Shown here piece by piece: positions 1 through 6,674 of a DNA stretch of 10,193 nucleotides. Each line of letters starts with the position of its first letter. The stretch's first letter is position 1. Origin of the DNA: Beijerinckiaceae bacterium (lineage in GTDB: Bacteria; Pseudomonadota; Alphaproteobacteria; Rhizobiales; Beijerinckiaceae); contig DAIESR010000123.1 of assembly GCA_027346205.1 (NCBI GenBank), positions 1 through 10,193 of the forward strand. Reading direction: 5' to 3'. The position numbers and the translations under genes were made by a program. The notes beneath the pieces were generated by a model that was given only the letters and a program-made list of their open reading frames with translations, had not been told where the DNA came from and did not search any database.

Positions 1-1092
1 AAGAATGCGCTCGGGAAAGGCTGCGGCAAGCGCTTCTTGATTGGCGGCGAGGATGCCGCGTTCGGTGATGAGGCCGGTGACGAGCCGCGCGGGCGTCACG
101 TCAAAGGCGGGATTGGCCGCGGGGCTCGCATGCGGCGTCACGCGGACACGTTCGATCCGACCATCCGCCATCATCCCCTGCATGAAGCTGACCTCCTCTT
201 CGCCGCGTTCTTCGATCGGGATCTCCTTGACTCCATCGAAGACAGCAAAATCGATCGAAGGCGATGGCGCGGCGACGAAAAAGGGCACGCCATTGTCCTT
301 GGCCGCCAGTGCCTTGAGATAGGTGCCAATCTTGTTGCAGACATCGCCGGTGGCCGTCGTGCGATCGGTCCCCACGATGACGAGATCGATTGCGCCATGC
401 TGCATCAAATGGCCGCCGGCATTATCGACGATGACATGATGCGCAATACCGTGCTGGCCGAGTTCCCAGGCAGTGAGCGAGGCGCCCTGATTGCGCGGCC
501 GCGTCTCGTCGACGAAGACATGCATGGCCAGACCGGCCTCATGCGCCTTATAGATCGGCGCCGTCGCGGTTCCCCAATCGACCGTAGCGAGCCAACCTGC
601 GTTGCAATGGGTGAGGATATTGACCGGAGCGCCGGCCTTTGTGTCGGCGATCTTGCGGATCAGAGCGAGCCCGTGATCGCCGATCGCGGCACAGAGCATC
701 ACATCTTCCTCCGCGAGTTCAGCGGCGCGGGCGAAGGCGGCTGCGGCGCGCACCTGGGGCGCAAGCGGCAGAAGATGCGCTTGCATGGTCGCGAGCGCCC
801 AGGCGAGATTGATCGCTGTCGGGCGAGTCGCGAGAAGCGCGGCGGAGGCCGTCGCGAGATTGGCATCAGAAGGGTCGTCGCGCATGGCAAGAGCAAGGCC
901 ATAGGCGGCCGTGACGCCGATGAGCGGCGCGCCGCGCACCAGCATATGCTTGATCGCCTTCGCCGCTTCAGCCATTGTCGCGAGATCGACCACCGCGAAT
1001 TCATGCGGCAGGCGCGTCTGATCGATGATCGAGACCGGACCGGCAGGGTCCGCGGCCCAGATGGTTCGATAAGGCTTGCCGTCGACGCGCAT
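1..1092 (-). CDS. mtnA: S-methyl-5-thioribose-1-phosphate isomerase MtnA (C-terminus cut by window edge)
   Basis: MtnA converts 5-methylthioribose-1-phosphate to 5-methylthioribulose-1-phosphate in the cytoplasmic methionine salvage pathway, which recycles methylthioadenosine. All 364 visible codons are open and no stop is reached before base 1. Family hallmarks are present in order: [13 protein letters not shown] (from R53), LTHCNAG with the catalytic cysteine at C163, and GTDR with the catalytic aspartate at D243, followed by NKIGTY at 253-258. The C-terminal segment [30 protein letters not shown] is represented up to ERIL, so probably only a few residues are missing. The ATG at 1090-1092 is preceded by GGAAG at about 7 bases, and an in-frame TGA lies upstream with no other start between. 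It is divergent from the membrane-protein gene at 1309. No partner salvage gene is visible here; any would lie to the left. Confidence 0.96.
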   Translation of the reverse strand, partial: MRVDGKPYRTIWAADPAGPVSIIDQTRLPHEFAVVDLATMAEAAKAIKHMLVRGAPLIGVTAAYGLALAMRDDPSDANLATASAALLATRPTAINLAWALATMQAHLLPLAPQVRAAAAFARAAELAEEDVMLCAAIGDHGLALIRKIADTKAGAPVNILTHCNAGWLATVDWGTATAPIYKAHEAGLAMHVFVDETRPRNQGASLTAWELGQHGIAHHVIVDNAGGHLMQHGAIDLVIVGTDRTTATGDVCNKIGTYLKALAAKDNGVPFFVAAPSPSIDFAVFDGVKEIPIEERGEEEVSFMQGMMADGRIERVRVTPHASPAANPAFDVTPARLVTGLITERGILAANQEALAAAFPERIL

Positions 1093-1308
1093 GGGTCTTC
1101 CTTCAAAGTTTCAGACATAGGGGGAATGCAAGCCCAAGGAAAATGCGGGCCGAAACGCGGCGGTCCCTTCGCGCCGGAGCGCGGCTTGCTGCCCCTCGGC
1201 CCCAAGATCGCCTCGCCCCCGCCTTGAAATGCTGCGATTTTAACAAGCTATTAACAAAATAGGCGCCAATCTGTAACGCAACTTTAACCTTGTGGTGGAT
1301 GCCGAGAC
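1093..1308. promoter_or_regulatory. Divergent intergenic region between mtnA and the membrane coiled-coil gene
   Basis: This 216-base region separates two divergent starts and must hold both promoters. The half nearer mtnA is GC-rich, while the half nearer the 1309 gene (about 1224-1290) is AT-rich, which suits a promoter. It contains three TTAAC words (1240, 1251, 1284), the first two forming a CtrA-type box. A TTGAAA at 1224-1229 could be a -35 element, but no good -10 lies at 17 bases. I found no convincing SAM riboswitch in the mtnA leader. Confidence 0.4.
1240..1254 (+). promoter_or_regulatory. Perfect match to the CtrA binding consensus TTAA-N7-TTAA
   Basis: The bases read TTAACAAGCTATTAA: two TTAA half-sites exactly 7 bases apart, each followed by C. 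This is the full consensus described for CtrA, the master cell-cycle response regulator of alphaproteobacteria. The box ends 54 bases before the ATG at 1309, where an activator overlapping a -35 region would sit. A third TTAAC lies at 1284. A possible weak -10 (TGTAAC, 1272-1277) follows at a suitable distance. It is about 148 bases from mtnA, so the downstream gene is the likelier target. The match is seen directly; CtrA binding is inferred. Confidence 0.5.
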
Positions 1309-2463
1309 ATGGACTTTTCCTCCGACGACAAGGCCCGCGACCCTTCCAGCTCCGAACGCGACGGCACGAAGGATGCTCCCGGACAGACAGAAGCTGCCGC
1401 CTCGGCTCCAGACGAAACAAAGTCGGATGCGGCGAAGGCCGAAACTACGGCCAATGCGGCGCAAGGCCCGGCAATAGGTCCGCTCGACGGCCAAGTGATC
1501 AGCCCTGGATCGTCTCGAGCCGAAGGCGAAGCCGAAAAGAATGCAAAGGATGCGTCCAGCGCGACCGCGCAACCAGGCACTTCCCTCATACTCATTCCGC
1601 CGGTGACGCGAAACACGGACGGTCAGTCTTCCAACGAGCACTTTGCCGCAAATGACGCCGCTGATCGCATGTCGCGCCCGTGGATCAAGGAAGGCTGGCT
1701 CCGTTATGCCGCTCCGGCCGCGCTCGGCTTCTGCCTCTTTGGCGTCGGGGTTGCGACCGGCGGCCGGTTTTTCGGAATCGCGGCACCCGTCAATCATGCA
1801 ATGAGCCCAGCGCCGAACGCAGTGCAAATCGCGCAAGCAGATAACGAGCGCAACGAGATGCGTCGCCTCAACAAGAAATTGAGCGACGAGATCCACAGGC
1901 TCGAAATCCGGTTCGATTCCATGCGCATTGCCGTGCAGACAAAGACGCCCGAGGAATTGCGCAGCCTGAAAAAAGGCTTGGACGGTCTGAAAGCGAGCCT
2001 CGACGCCGCGAAGACGGAGACGCATGCCTCGATGGCGCAGGTCACGGCCAGACTCGACCGCCTGCAGCAGGACGAAGCGAAGCTGCAGCAACCGCAACCA
2101 GTCGCGAAGGCGAATCACATCGAACCTAAGGCGGCGGCTCCAGTGGCAACAGGCATGATCGCACGCGCCGCACCACCACGTCCGGCCGAAGTCGCTCTGG
2201 CCACGCCGCCTGCCTTACCGCAAGGCCAGGCGCAGCCCCTGGGGCCGGCGCCCGAGCCGAAGAAGAAGCTGCAATTGCTCTCTGATTGGGTGGTTCGCGA
2301 CGTCTATCGCGGCGTGGCGCTCGTGGATGGGCCCACTGGCGCCATCGAAGTGATGCGCGGCGAAACCATCCCTGGCGCAGGCACGGTCAAATCGATCGAG
2401 CACGGCCGCGGCGGCTGGATCGTCGTCACGAACCGCGGCATCGTCGGTTCGCTGCGGGATTAA
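1309..2463 (+). CDS. Hypothetical single-pass membrane protein with coiled coil and conserved C-terminal domain
   Basis: I do not recognise this 384-residue protein by name. Residues 1-130 are acidic, Ser/Ala/Asp/Glu-rich and low in complexity, with no signal peptide. One hydrophobic segment lies at about 133-151 (YAAPAALGFCLFGVGVAT), so the N-terminus is probably cytoplasmic. Residues 175-260 are rich in Lys, Glu, Leu and Gln and look like a coiled coil. A Pro/Ala-rich linker (261-317) follows. The C-terminal part (about 322-384) is compact and beta-rich, with WVVRDVYRGVALVDG, EVMRGETIPGAGTV and GGWIVVTNRGIVGS; from memory, similar endings occur in uncharacterised Rhizobiales proteins. The overall plan suggests an envelope-anchored structural or scaffold protein, which is inference. 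The ATG at 1309 has GGTGGA 9 bases upstream. A CtrA-type box precedes it. It is convergent with fsr. Confidence 0.85.
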   Translation: MDFSSDDKARDPSSSERDGTKDAPGQTEAAASAPDETKSDAAKAETTANAAQGPAIGPLDGQVISPGSSRAEGEAEKNAKDASSATAQPGTSLILIPPVTRNTDGQSSNEHFAANDAADRMSRPWIKEGWLRYAAPAALGFCLFGVGVATGGRFFGIAAPVNHAMSPAPNAVQIAQADNERNEMRRLNKKLSDEIHRLEIRFDSMRIAVQTKTPEELRSLKKGLDGLKASLDAAKTETHASMAQVTARLDRLQQDEAKLQQPQPVAKANHIEPKAAAPVATGMIARAAPPRPAEVALATPPALPQGQAQPLGPAPEPKKKLQLLSDWVVRDVYRGVALVDGPTGAIEVMRGETIPGAGTVKSIEHGRGGWIVVTNRGIVGSLRD

Positions 2464-2506
2464 CATCCGAGCCAGAAGTGGGGCGGACCTTCAGGCCACC
2501 GTCGCT

Positions 2507-3712
2507 CTATTGCGGCAGCCGTTTGGGCAGGAAATAAGCCAAAAGCCCGATTGCCTGCAGAAAAGCGGTCAGATGATAGACGAAGGCGATGCTCGTCTTG
2601 TCAGCGAGCATGCCCAGCAACGCCGCGCCCAATCCCCCCATGCCGAAAGCAAAGCCGAAGAAAAGCCCCGAGACGGTGCCGACGCGACCCGGCAGCAGCT
2701 CCTGCGCATAGACGAGAATCGCGGCGAAGGCCGATGAAAGGATGAGGCCGATGGTCACCGTCAGCACAGCGGTGAAGAAAAGATTGGCATAGGGCAGCGC
2801 GAGGGTGAAAGGCAGCACCCCGAGGATCGATCCGAAGATCACATAGCGCCGACCGATCCGATCGCCGAGCGGGCCACCGAGGAAAGTGCCCAGTGCCGAG
2901 GCGCCAAGAAAAAGGAAGAGGAAGACCTGCGCATGCGGAACTGAAACGCCGAACCGCTGAATCAGATAGAAAGTGTAATAGCTGCTGAGGCTCGCCAGAT
3001 AGAAGAATTTCGAGAAAACCAGCGCGAGCAGGATGAGGATCGCCACGACGACCTGCCGGCGCCCGAGCCCTTCGAGATGCAGCTTGCCATGCGGGCGCGG
3101 ACGCTTTGCCGCCAATTGCCGCGCATACCAATGCCCGATGGTCAAGAGAAGGCCCATGGCGAGAAGCGGTACGAGCGCCAGAAAGGCAATCGACTTCTGG
3201 CCATGCGGCACGACGATGAAGGCAGCGAGCAGCGGGCCGGTCGCAGCGCCGAGACTGCCGCCAACCTGAAACATGGATTGCGCAAGCCCATGCTGGCCGC
3301 CCGAGGCCATGCGCGCGACGCGCGAAGCCTCGGGAGGGAAGACCGAAGAACCGACGCCGATCAGCGAAGCCGCCGCCATAAGCAGCATGAAATGATCCGC
3401 GACCGACAGCAGAAGCAGGCCGCACAGCGTGACTCCCATGCCGGCGGCCAATGAATAGGGCTTCGGATGCCTGTCGGTATAGAGGCCGACGAAGGGCTGC
3501 AACAATGAAGCGGTAAGCTGAAAAGCGAGGGTGATCAACCCGATCTGGCCGAAATCGAGCGCGAACGAGGCCTTGATGATCGGATAGATCGCCGGAAGAA
3601 GCGACTGAACCGTGTCGTTCAGCACATGCGCGAAGCTCAGCGCCGCCAGCATGGCGAAAATTGTCGTTTCGCCCGTATCGGAGCGATACGGCGCTTCAAC
3701 CTGTGCGTCCAT
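2507..3712 (-). CDS. fsr: Fosmidomycin resistance protein, MFS exporter
   Basis: This 401-residue inner-membrane transporter aligns by eye along its length with E. coli Fsr (about 406 residues), a proton-driven MFS drug exporter giving fosmidomycin resistance; the natural substrate is unclear. Matching stretches include HVLNDTVQSLLPAIYP, IGLITLAFQLTASLLQP, SRVARMASGGQHGLAQS, FSKFFYLASLSSYYTFYL, GGPLGDRIGRRYVIFGSILG, VYAQELLPGR and SGLFFGFAFGMGGLGAA. About 12 hydrophobic segments are present, with a basic central loop near residue 200 (AAKRPRPHGK). The ATG at 3710-3712 gives the expected N-terminal length, but no clear Shine-Dalgarno precedes it. The gene stands alone, convergent with the 1309 gene across 43 bases and downstream of tRNA-His on the same strand. 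A perfect 7-bp inverted repeat lies over codons 8-13. Confidence 0.94.
   Translation of the reverse strand: MDAQVEAPYRSDTGETTIFAMLAALSFAHVLNDTVQSLLPAIYPIIKASFALDFGQIGLITLAFQLTASLLQPFVGLYTDRHPKPYSLAAGMGVTLCGLLLLSVADHFMLLMAAASLIGVGSSVFPPEASRVARMASGGQHGLAQSMFQVGGSLGAATGPLLAAFIVVPHGQKSIAFLALVPLLAMGLLLTIGHWYARQLAAKRPRPHGKLHLEGLGRRQVVVAILILLALVFSKFFYLASLSSYYTFYLIQRFGVSVPHAQVFLFLFLGASALGTFLGGPLGDRIGRRYVIFGSILGVLPFTLALPYANLFFTAVLTVTIGLILSSAFAAILVYAQELLPGRVGTVSGLFFGFAFGMGGLGAALLGMLADKTSIAFVYHLTAFLQAIGLLAYFLPKRLPQ
3674..3690. repeat. Perfect inverted repeat in the first codons of fsr
   Basis: CGTATCG and CGATACG flank a 3-base centre (GAG), a perfect 17-base dyad 22-38 bases inside fsr. It could be an intragenic operator for a local repressor or a small hairpin near the start of the mRNA, or simply chance within coding sequence. 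Only the symmetry is seen. Confidence 0.4.
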
Positions 3713-3800
3713 TTGTCGTTAGGGCTCGCTCATTGGCGCGGGCGTGCATGAGCTTCGATCGCACACCCGCTCGCCATCTTTGTCCTGTTTGAAGAATTAT

Positions 3801-3852
3801 TTTAGCGCATGATTCTGCCTGAAAAGGCTGCAATTTTTCGTGATCATGCTGC
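3801..3852. repeat. Rhizobiales-type intergenic palindromic repeat (RIME/REP-like), diverged copy
   Basis: The stretch starts TTTAGCGCATGAT and ends CGTGATCATGCTGC. Its arms GCATGAT (3807-3813) and ATCATGC (3843-3849) are a perfect 7-bp inverted repeat, with inner GAAAA and TTTTTC also able to pair. The layout (TTTAGCGCATGAT, a GAAAA block, a TTTTTCG block, GATCATGC) resembles from memory the short palindromes scattered between genes in Rhizobium, Brucella and relatives, with a degenerate centre. It starts just after the tRNA-His 3' end in the direction of transcription and may help end or process that transcript. Confidence 0.5.
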
Positions 3853-3867
3853 ACGTGATCATGCTGC
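3839..3867. repeat. Two tandem copies of a 15-bp unit
   Basis: CGTGATCATGCTGC occurs at 3839-3852 and again at 3854-3867, a period of 15 bases with a single intervening base (A). The first copy is the end of the palindromic repeat, and the second fills the space up to the tRNA-His 3' end. This looks like slippage or duplication of the repeat's terminal arm. Confidence 0.7.
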
Positions 3868-3869
3868 GA

Positions 3870-3946
3870 TGGTACCGCCACCCCGGCTCGAACGGGGGAC
3901 CTCTAGATCCACAATCTAGCGCTCTAACCAACTGAGCTATGGCGGC
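3870..3946 (-). tRNA. tRNA-His (anticodon GTG), CCA encoded
   Basis: Read on the minus strand, the 77-base gene folds into a complete cloverleaf. The acceptor is GCCGCCA paired with TGGCGGT, the D arm is GCTC/GAGC, the anticodon stem is CTAGA/TCTAG around loop TTGTGGA (anticodon GTG, histidine), and the T arm is CCCCG/CGGGG with loop TTCGAGC. Discriminator A73 and an encoded CCA follow. The G1:U72 pair and A73 differ from the G-1:C73 signature of most bacterial tRNA-His and match the variant known in many alphaproteobacteria, which have a matching histidyl-tRNA synthetase. A poor promoter-like pair (TTGCAT and CATAGT on the minus strand, about 3965-3991) lies upstream. Confidence 0.97.
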
Positions 3947-4220
3947 CCGGTTTATGTCGGCGGAAACTATGTTGATCGTCTCATGAATGCAAGAGCTTGT
4001 AGAGACGAAAGAAAGCCCTCCCACGCCGAGCGATCGCCATGCCATGCCGATCGCGGTGACTTGACGCTGCAGATCGTCTGACCCCTCCTCACCGCCCGAC
4101 GGCCGTCGAGTTACGGCATATGAGGCCGAAATGCCGGCACGGATAGGTAAATAGGAGCGTCGGTTTCGATACGACCGGCCGAACACTCTCCATGCGCCCC
4201 GCGCGGCCCCCGAGAAAAAG

Positions 4221-4235
4221 TTAATTGTGAGTTGA
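4221..4235 (+). promoter_or_regulatory. Near-match to CtrA box upstream of the kinase
   Basis: TTAA, 7 bases, then TTGA: one mismatch to TTAA-N7-TTAA. It overlaps the possible -35 hexamer TTGAAA and lies about 150 bases before the ATG at 4383. Weak alone, it gains some weight because the gene is a kinase of the CtrA control circuit. Confidence 0.2.
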
Positions 4236-4308
4236 AACACGTTAACGATGAATTCATCTAATTGCGGGGACATGAGAAACGAATTGTAGACCGCGCCGCA
4301 GGCGACGG

Positions 4309-4323
4309 TTAGGTTTTCATTAA
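4309..4323 (+). promoter_or_regulatory. Second near-match to CtrA box upstream of the kinase
   Basis: TTAG, 7 bases, then TTAA: one mismatch to the CtrA consensus, 59 bases before the kinase ATG. Binding is not shown, and single-mismatch sites also occur by chance. Confidence 0.22.
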
Positions 4324-4382
4324 GGCTACCCGTGGCGGCGGAGGAGGCCTGACCAAGCGACCGGAAGAAAGCCTCTGCCGCT

Positions 4383-6653
4383 ATGATTTCCTATTGCTCC
4401 GAATCCGGCGTCAGCCGTCAGGACGTTGAAAACGCACTTAATGCTCTGTCGCTCGTAAGTAGCGACGCGCTTCCATTTCTCGCCATTCGAGCAGCTGACG
4501 CCAATGGGCGTGGCCGCGTAGCCTTCGCGAGCCAAGCCATGCTCGCGCTGTTCGGCGTCACTGATCTCGATGCGATGTCGGCTCGGCTCTTCGAGGCCGG
4601 CGACCCCGGCGCCCGGCGCCTCACCGAACTCGCACGGAGCCTGCCGACCGATTCCGGCCCGCGCCTCGAGCGCCTGCGCTTCTTTTTCGGCCCCGTCTCG
4701 GAAACCATCACCTTTCTGTGCCGCAAATGCGCGATCGGCCAAGACGAGCCCTGGCTGGTCGCGGCAGCCCTCGGCGTGAAGGCAGGACGGCAGGCCGTCT
4801 CGCCATCGGTCGTGTCCATGGTGGGTGCCATCGAGATGCCCGAACCGCCGGCCACGCCGACCGCCATCGTGCCCACGGATGAGATCAGGGCTCACCTTGC
4901 CACCCGCCTGCCCGATCGCAAGACGGTCCGGTTTCTCTGGCGCACCGATGCCACGGACAAAATCACCGAGATCACGCCGCCGCTCGCCGAAGTCGTCGGC
5001 GCGGCCGCTGCCGATCTGCTCGGACGCGATTTCGGCGATGTGGCCAAATATCTCGAGCGCGAACCGGACGGCAATCTCGGCCGGGCATTTGCCAAGAAAG
5101 AGACGTTCAGCGGCATCGAGGTCTTGTGGCCGATCGCGGGCGCCGCCGCTGCCGTGCCAGTGGCTCTCGGCGGCCTGCCCGCCTTTGATCGCGCGCGCAA
5201 TTTCGACGGCTATCGTGGCTTCGGCGTCATTCAGATCGACCGCCTCGTCGCAGCGGAGCCGTGTGACTTCATGGCAGCGCCCGCCCCGGCTGTCGCAGAG
5301 CAACGGCCGGTCATCGATAATGTCATCCCCTTGCGCGCCTTCGGGCCCATGGCAAAATCAGGCGCCGGCGAAGTTTCGGCGAAGCCCATTTTGCACGATC
5401 GACACGTAAAAGAACTCGGGCCGCTTTCCGATGAGGAGGAGACGGCCTTTCGCCAAATCGCCGCCGCGCTCGCCGAGGAAGCGGCGACTGCTGTGCCCGA
5501 AGCCACAGAAGAAACGACCACGCCGATCACGCCGGAGGTTGCGACGGCCGCCGAGGCCGAGGCGCCCAAAGAAATATCTGCAGCTGCTGCATCCTTCGCG
5601 GTCGAACTCGGTCGCAATGCCGCGACGATTTTCGATCGGCTCGGCGTCGGCATTCTCGTCAGCCGAGATCATGTACCGATCTATGCCAATCGCTATCTGC
5701 TCGACCTCCTCGGCTATGCCGATGAAGATGCCTTTCATGCAGCAGGCGGCATGGCGCGGACCTTCGCGCAGCCGCCATCTCCCGGCAGCGAAACGATCGG
5801 CCTGCGGACAGCAACGGGCGAAATCGCCGCGGTTCGCGTCCAGATGCAGACGATCGCATGGGATGGATTGCCGGCAACGCTTCTCACCTTGCGTCAGAAC
5901 GAGGAGAAGGAGCTGAACGCCAAGCTCGGGGCCGAAGTGCGCGCACTGAAAGTCGAGGCCGGCGAGTTGAATGCCATTCTCGATACGGCGACGGACGGCC
6001 TCGCCCTCATCGATTCGCAAGGCCGCATCCTAGCCCTCAACCGCTCGGGCCAAGCCCTGTTCGGCTATGACCAGAGCTATGTGGTGGGCCAGCCCTTTAC
6101 TATTCTCGTCGCACAGGAAAGCCAGGCGAAAGCGCGCGACTATTTCGAAGGACTGCAATCGAATGGTGTCGCGAGCCTGCTCAATGATGGGCGGGAGATC
6201 ATCGGCAAGGCCCGGCAAGGCGGCGCAATTCCACTCTTCTTGACGCTCGGCAGAATCAGTGGCGGCGGCGCGGCGGAGCAGAAATTCTGCGCGCTGCTGC
6301 GCGACATGACCCATTGGAAGAAGGTCGAACAGGAACTCGATGCCGCGCGGCGGGAAGCCGAGCGCGCGAGCGCCTTGAAGTCCGACTTCCTTGCCAAGGT
6401 GAGCCATGAGGTCCGCACACCGCTCAACGCCATACTCGGCTTTACCGAAGTCATCATGGAGGAACGTTTCGGGCCGATCGGAAATGAGCGCTATCGCGAC
6501 TATCTGAAGGACATCCATTCGTCGGGCGCGCATGTGATGAGCCTCGTCAATGATCTCCTCGATCTCTCCAAGATCGAGGCAGGCCGCATGGATCTCGATT
6601 TCGCGGCGGTCGACATCAATCGAGTGATTTCCGAATGCGTGGCGATCATGTAG
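4383..6653 (+). CDS. Sensor histidine kinase, N-terminal part: PAS domains and HisKA, no ATPase domain
   Basis: This 756-residue product has no clear transmembrane segment, so it is probably cytoplasmic. An N-terminal PAS-like region (about 15-130) is followed by a second (about 175-290, starting VRFLWRTDATDKITEI). An Ala/Glu/Thr-rich linker spans about 340-400, then a PAS-like segment at about 417-507 (FDRLGVGILVSRDHVPIYANR) and a canonical PAS at about 527-640 (AILDTATDGLALIDSQGRIL). HisKA follows, with the H-box FLAKVSHEVRTPLNA carrying phosphoacceptor H675, then GFTEVIMEERFGPIGNERYRDYLKDIH and LVNDLLDLSKIEAG, hallmarks of the PdhS/PleC/DivJ group. It ends at the amber codon just after HisKA, so it could be phosphorylated but not bind ATP. 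The ATG at 4383 is the first start after an in-frame TGA at 4350; GGAAGAAAG lies 11 bases upstream. Confidence 0.85.
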   Translation: MISYCSESGVSRQDVENALNALSLVSSDALPFLAIRAADANGRGRVAFASQAMLALFGVTDLDAMSARLFEAGDPGARRLTELARSLPTDSGPRLERLRFFFGPVSETITFLCRKCAIGQDEPWLVAAALGVKAGRQAVSPSVVSMVGAIEMPEPPATPTAIVPTDEIRAHLATRLPDRKTVRFLWRTDATDKITEITPPLAEVVGAAAADLLGRDFGDVAKYLEREPDGNLGRAFAKKETFSGIEVLWPIAGAAAAVPVALGGLPAFDRARNFDGYRGFGVIQIDRLVAAEPCDFMAAPAPAVAEQRPVIDNVIPLRAFGPMAKSGAGEVSAKPILHDRHVKELGPLSDEEETAFRQIAAALAEEAATAVPEATEETTTPITPEVATAAEAEAPKEISAAAASFAVELGRNAATIFDRLGVGILVSRDHVPIYANRYLLDLLGYADEDAFHAAGGMARTFAQPPSPGSETIGLRTATGEIAAVRVQMQTIAWDGLPATLLTLRQNEEKELNAKLGAEVRALKVEAGELNAILDTATDGLALIDSQGRILALNRSGQALFGYDQSYVVGQPFTILVAQESQAKARDYFEGLQSNGVASLLNDGREIIGKARQGGAIPLFLTLGRISGGGAAEQKFCALLRDMTHWKKVEQELDAARREAERASALKSDFLAKVSHEVRTPLNAILGFTEVIMEERFGPIGNERYRDYLKDIHSSGAHVMSLVNDLLDLSKIEAGRMDLDFAAVDINRVISECVAIM

Positions 6654-6674
6654 CCGCAGGCCAATCGCGAGCGC

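Larger units (their letters stand above)
3713..3869. other. Intergenic region between tRNA-His and fsr
   Basis: These 157 bases separate two minus-strand genes and should hold the end of the tRNA transcript and the fsr promoter. About half is the palindromic repeat and tandem duplication described separately. I see no strong promoter hexamer pair for fsr, nor a GC-rich hairpin with a T-run. Confidence 0.4.
3947..4382. other. Non-coding region between tRNA-His and the kinase gene
   Basis: I see no credible gene in these 436 bases. An open frame on the minus strand crosses the tRNA and is spurious. The right third (4219-4330) is AT-richer and probably holds the kinase promoter: TTGAAA at 4232-4237 could be a -35, and TTAA words lie at 4221, 4242 and 4320. 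A 12-base palindrome CGACGGCCGTCG (4097-4108) and an inverted repeat CGGCAT/ATGCCG (4114-4119 and 4131-4136) lie mid-region with no clear role. A strong Shine-Dalgarno-like GGAGGAGG at 4340-4347 has no start codon at a useful distance. Confidence 0.5.

Noticed and set aside
37..1227. Long plus-strand open frame of 396 codons
   Set aside because: It is antisense to mtnA, which has every family motif; the product is Arg/Asp-rich with no recognisable domain, typical of a shadow frame in GC-rich DNA.
1105..1239. SAM riboswitch or other structured leader ahead of mtnA
   Set aside because: No SAM-II or other conserved core could be matched by eye; only ordinary GC-rich self-complementarity is seen.
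3797..4273. Minus-strand open frame of 158 codons
   Set aside because: It runs straight through the tRNA-His gene on the same strand; its AQLVRALDCGSRGPPFEPG segment is the usual false translation of a tRNA.
4326..5303. Minus-strand open frame of 325 codons
   Set aside because: Antisense to the kinase N-terminal region, which has clear PAS-like homology; the frame has no recognisable domain.
6651..6653. TAG as pyrrolysine
   Set aside because: The protein is not a methylamine methyltransferase, the family residue there is Gln, and nothing in the window suggests pylT or pyl genes.
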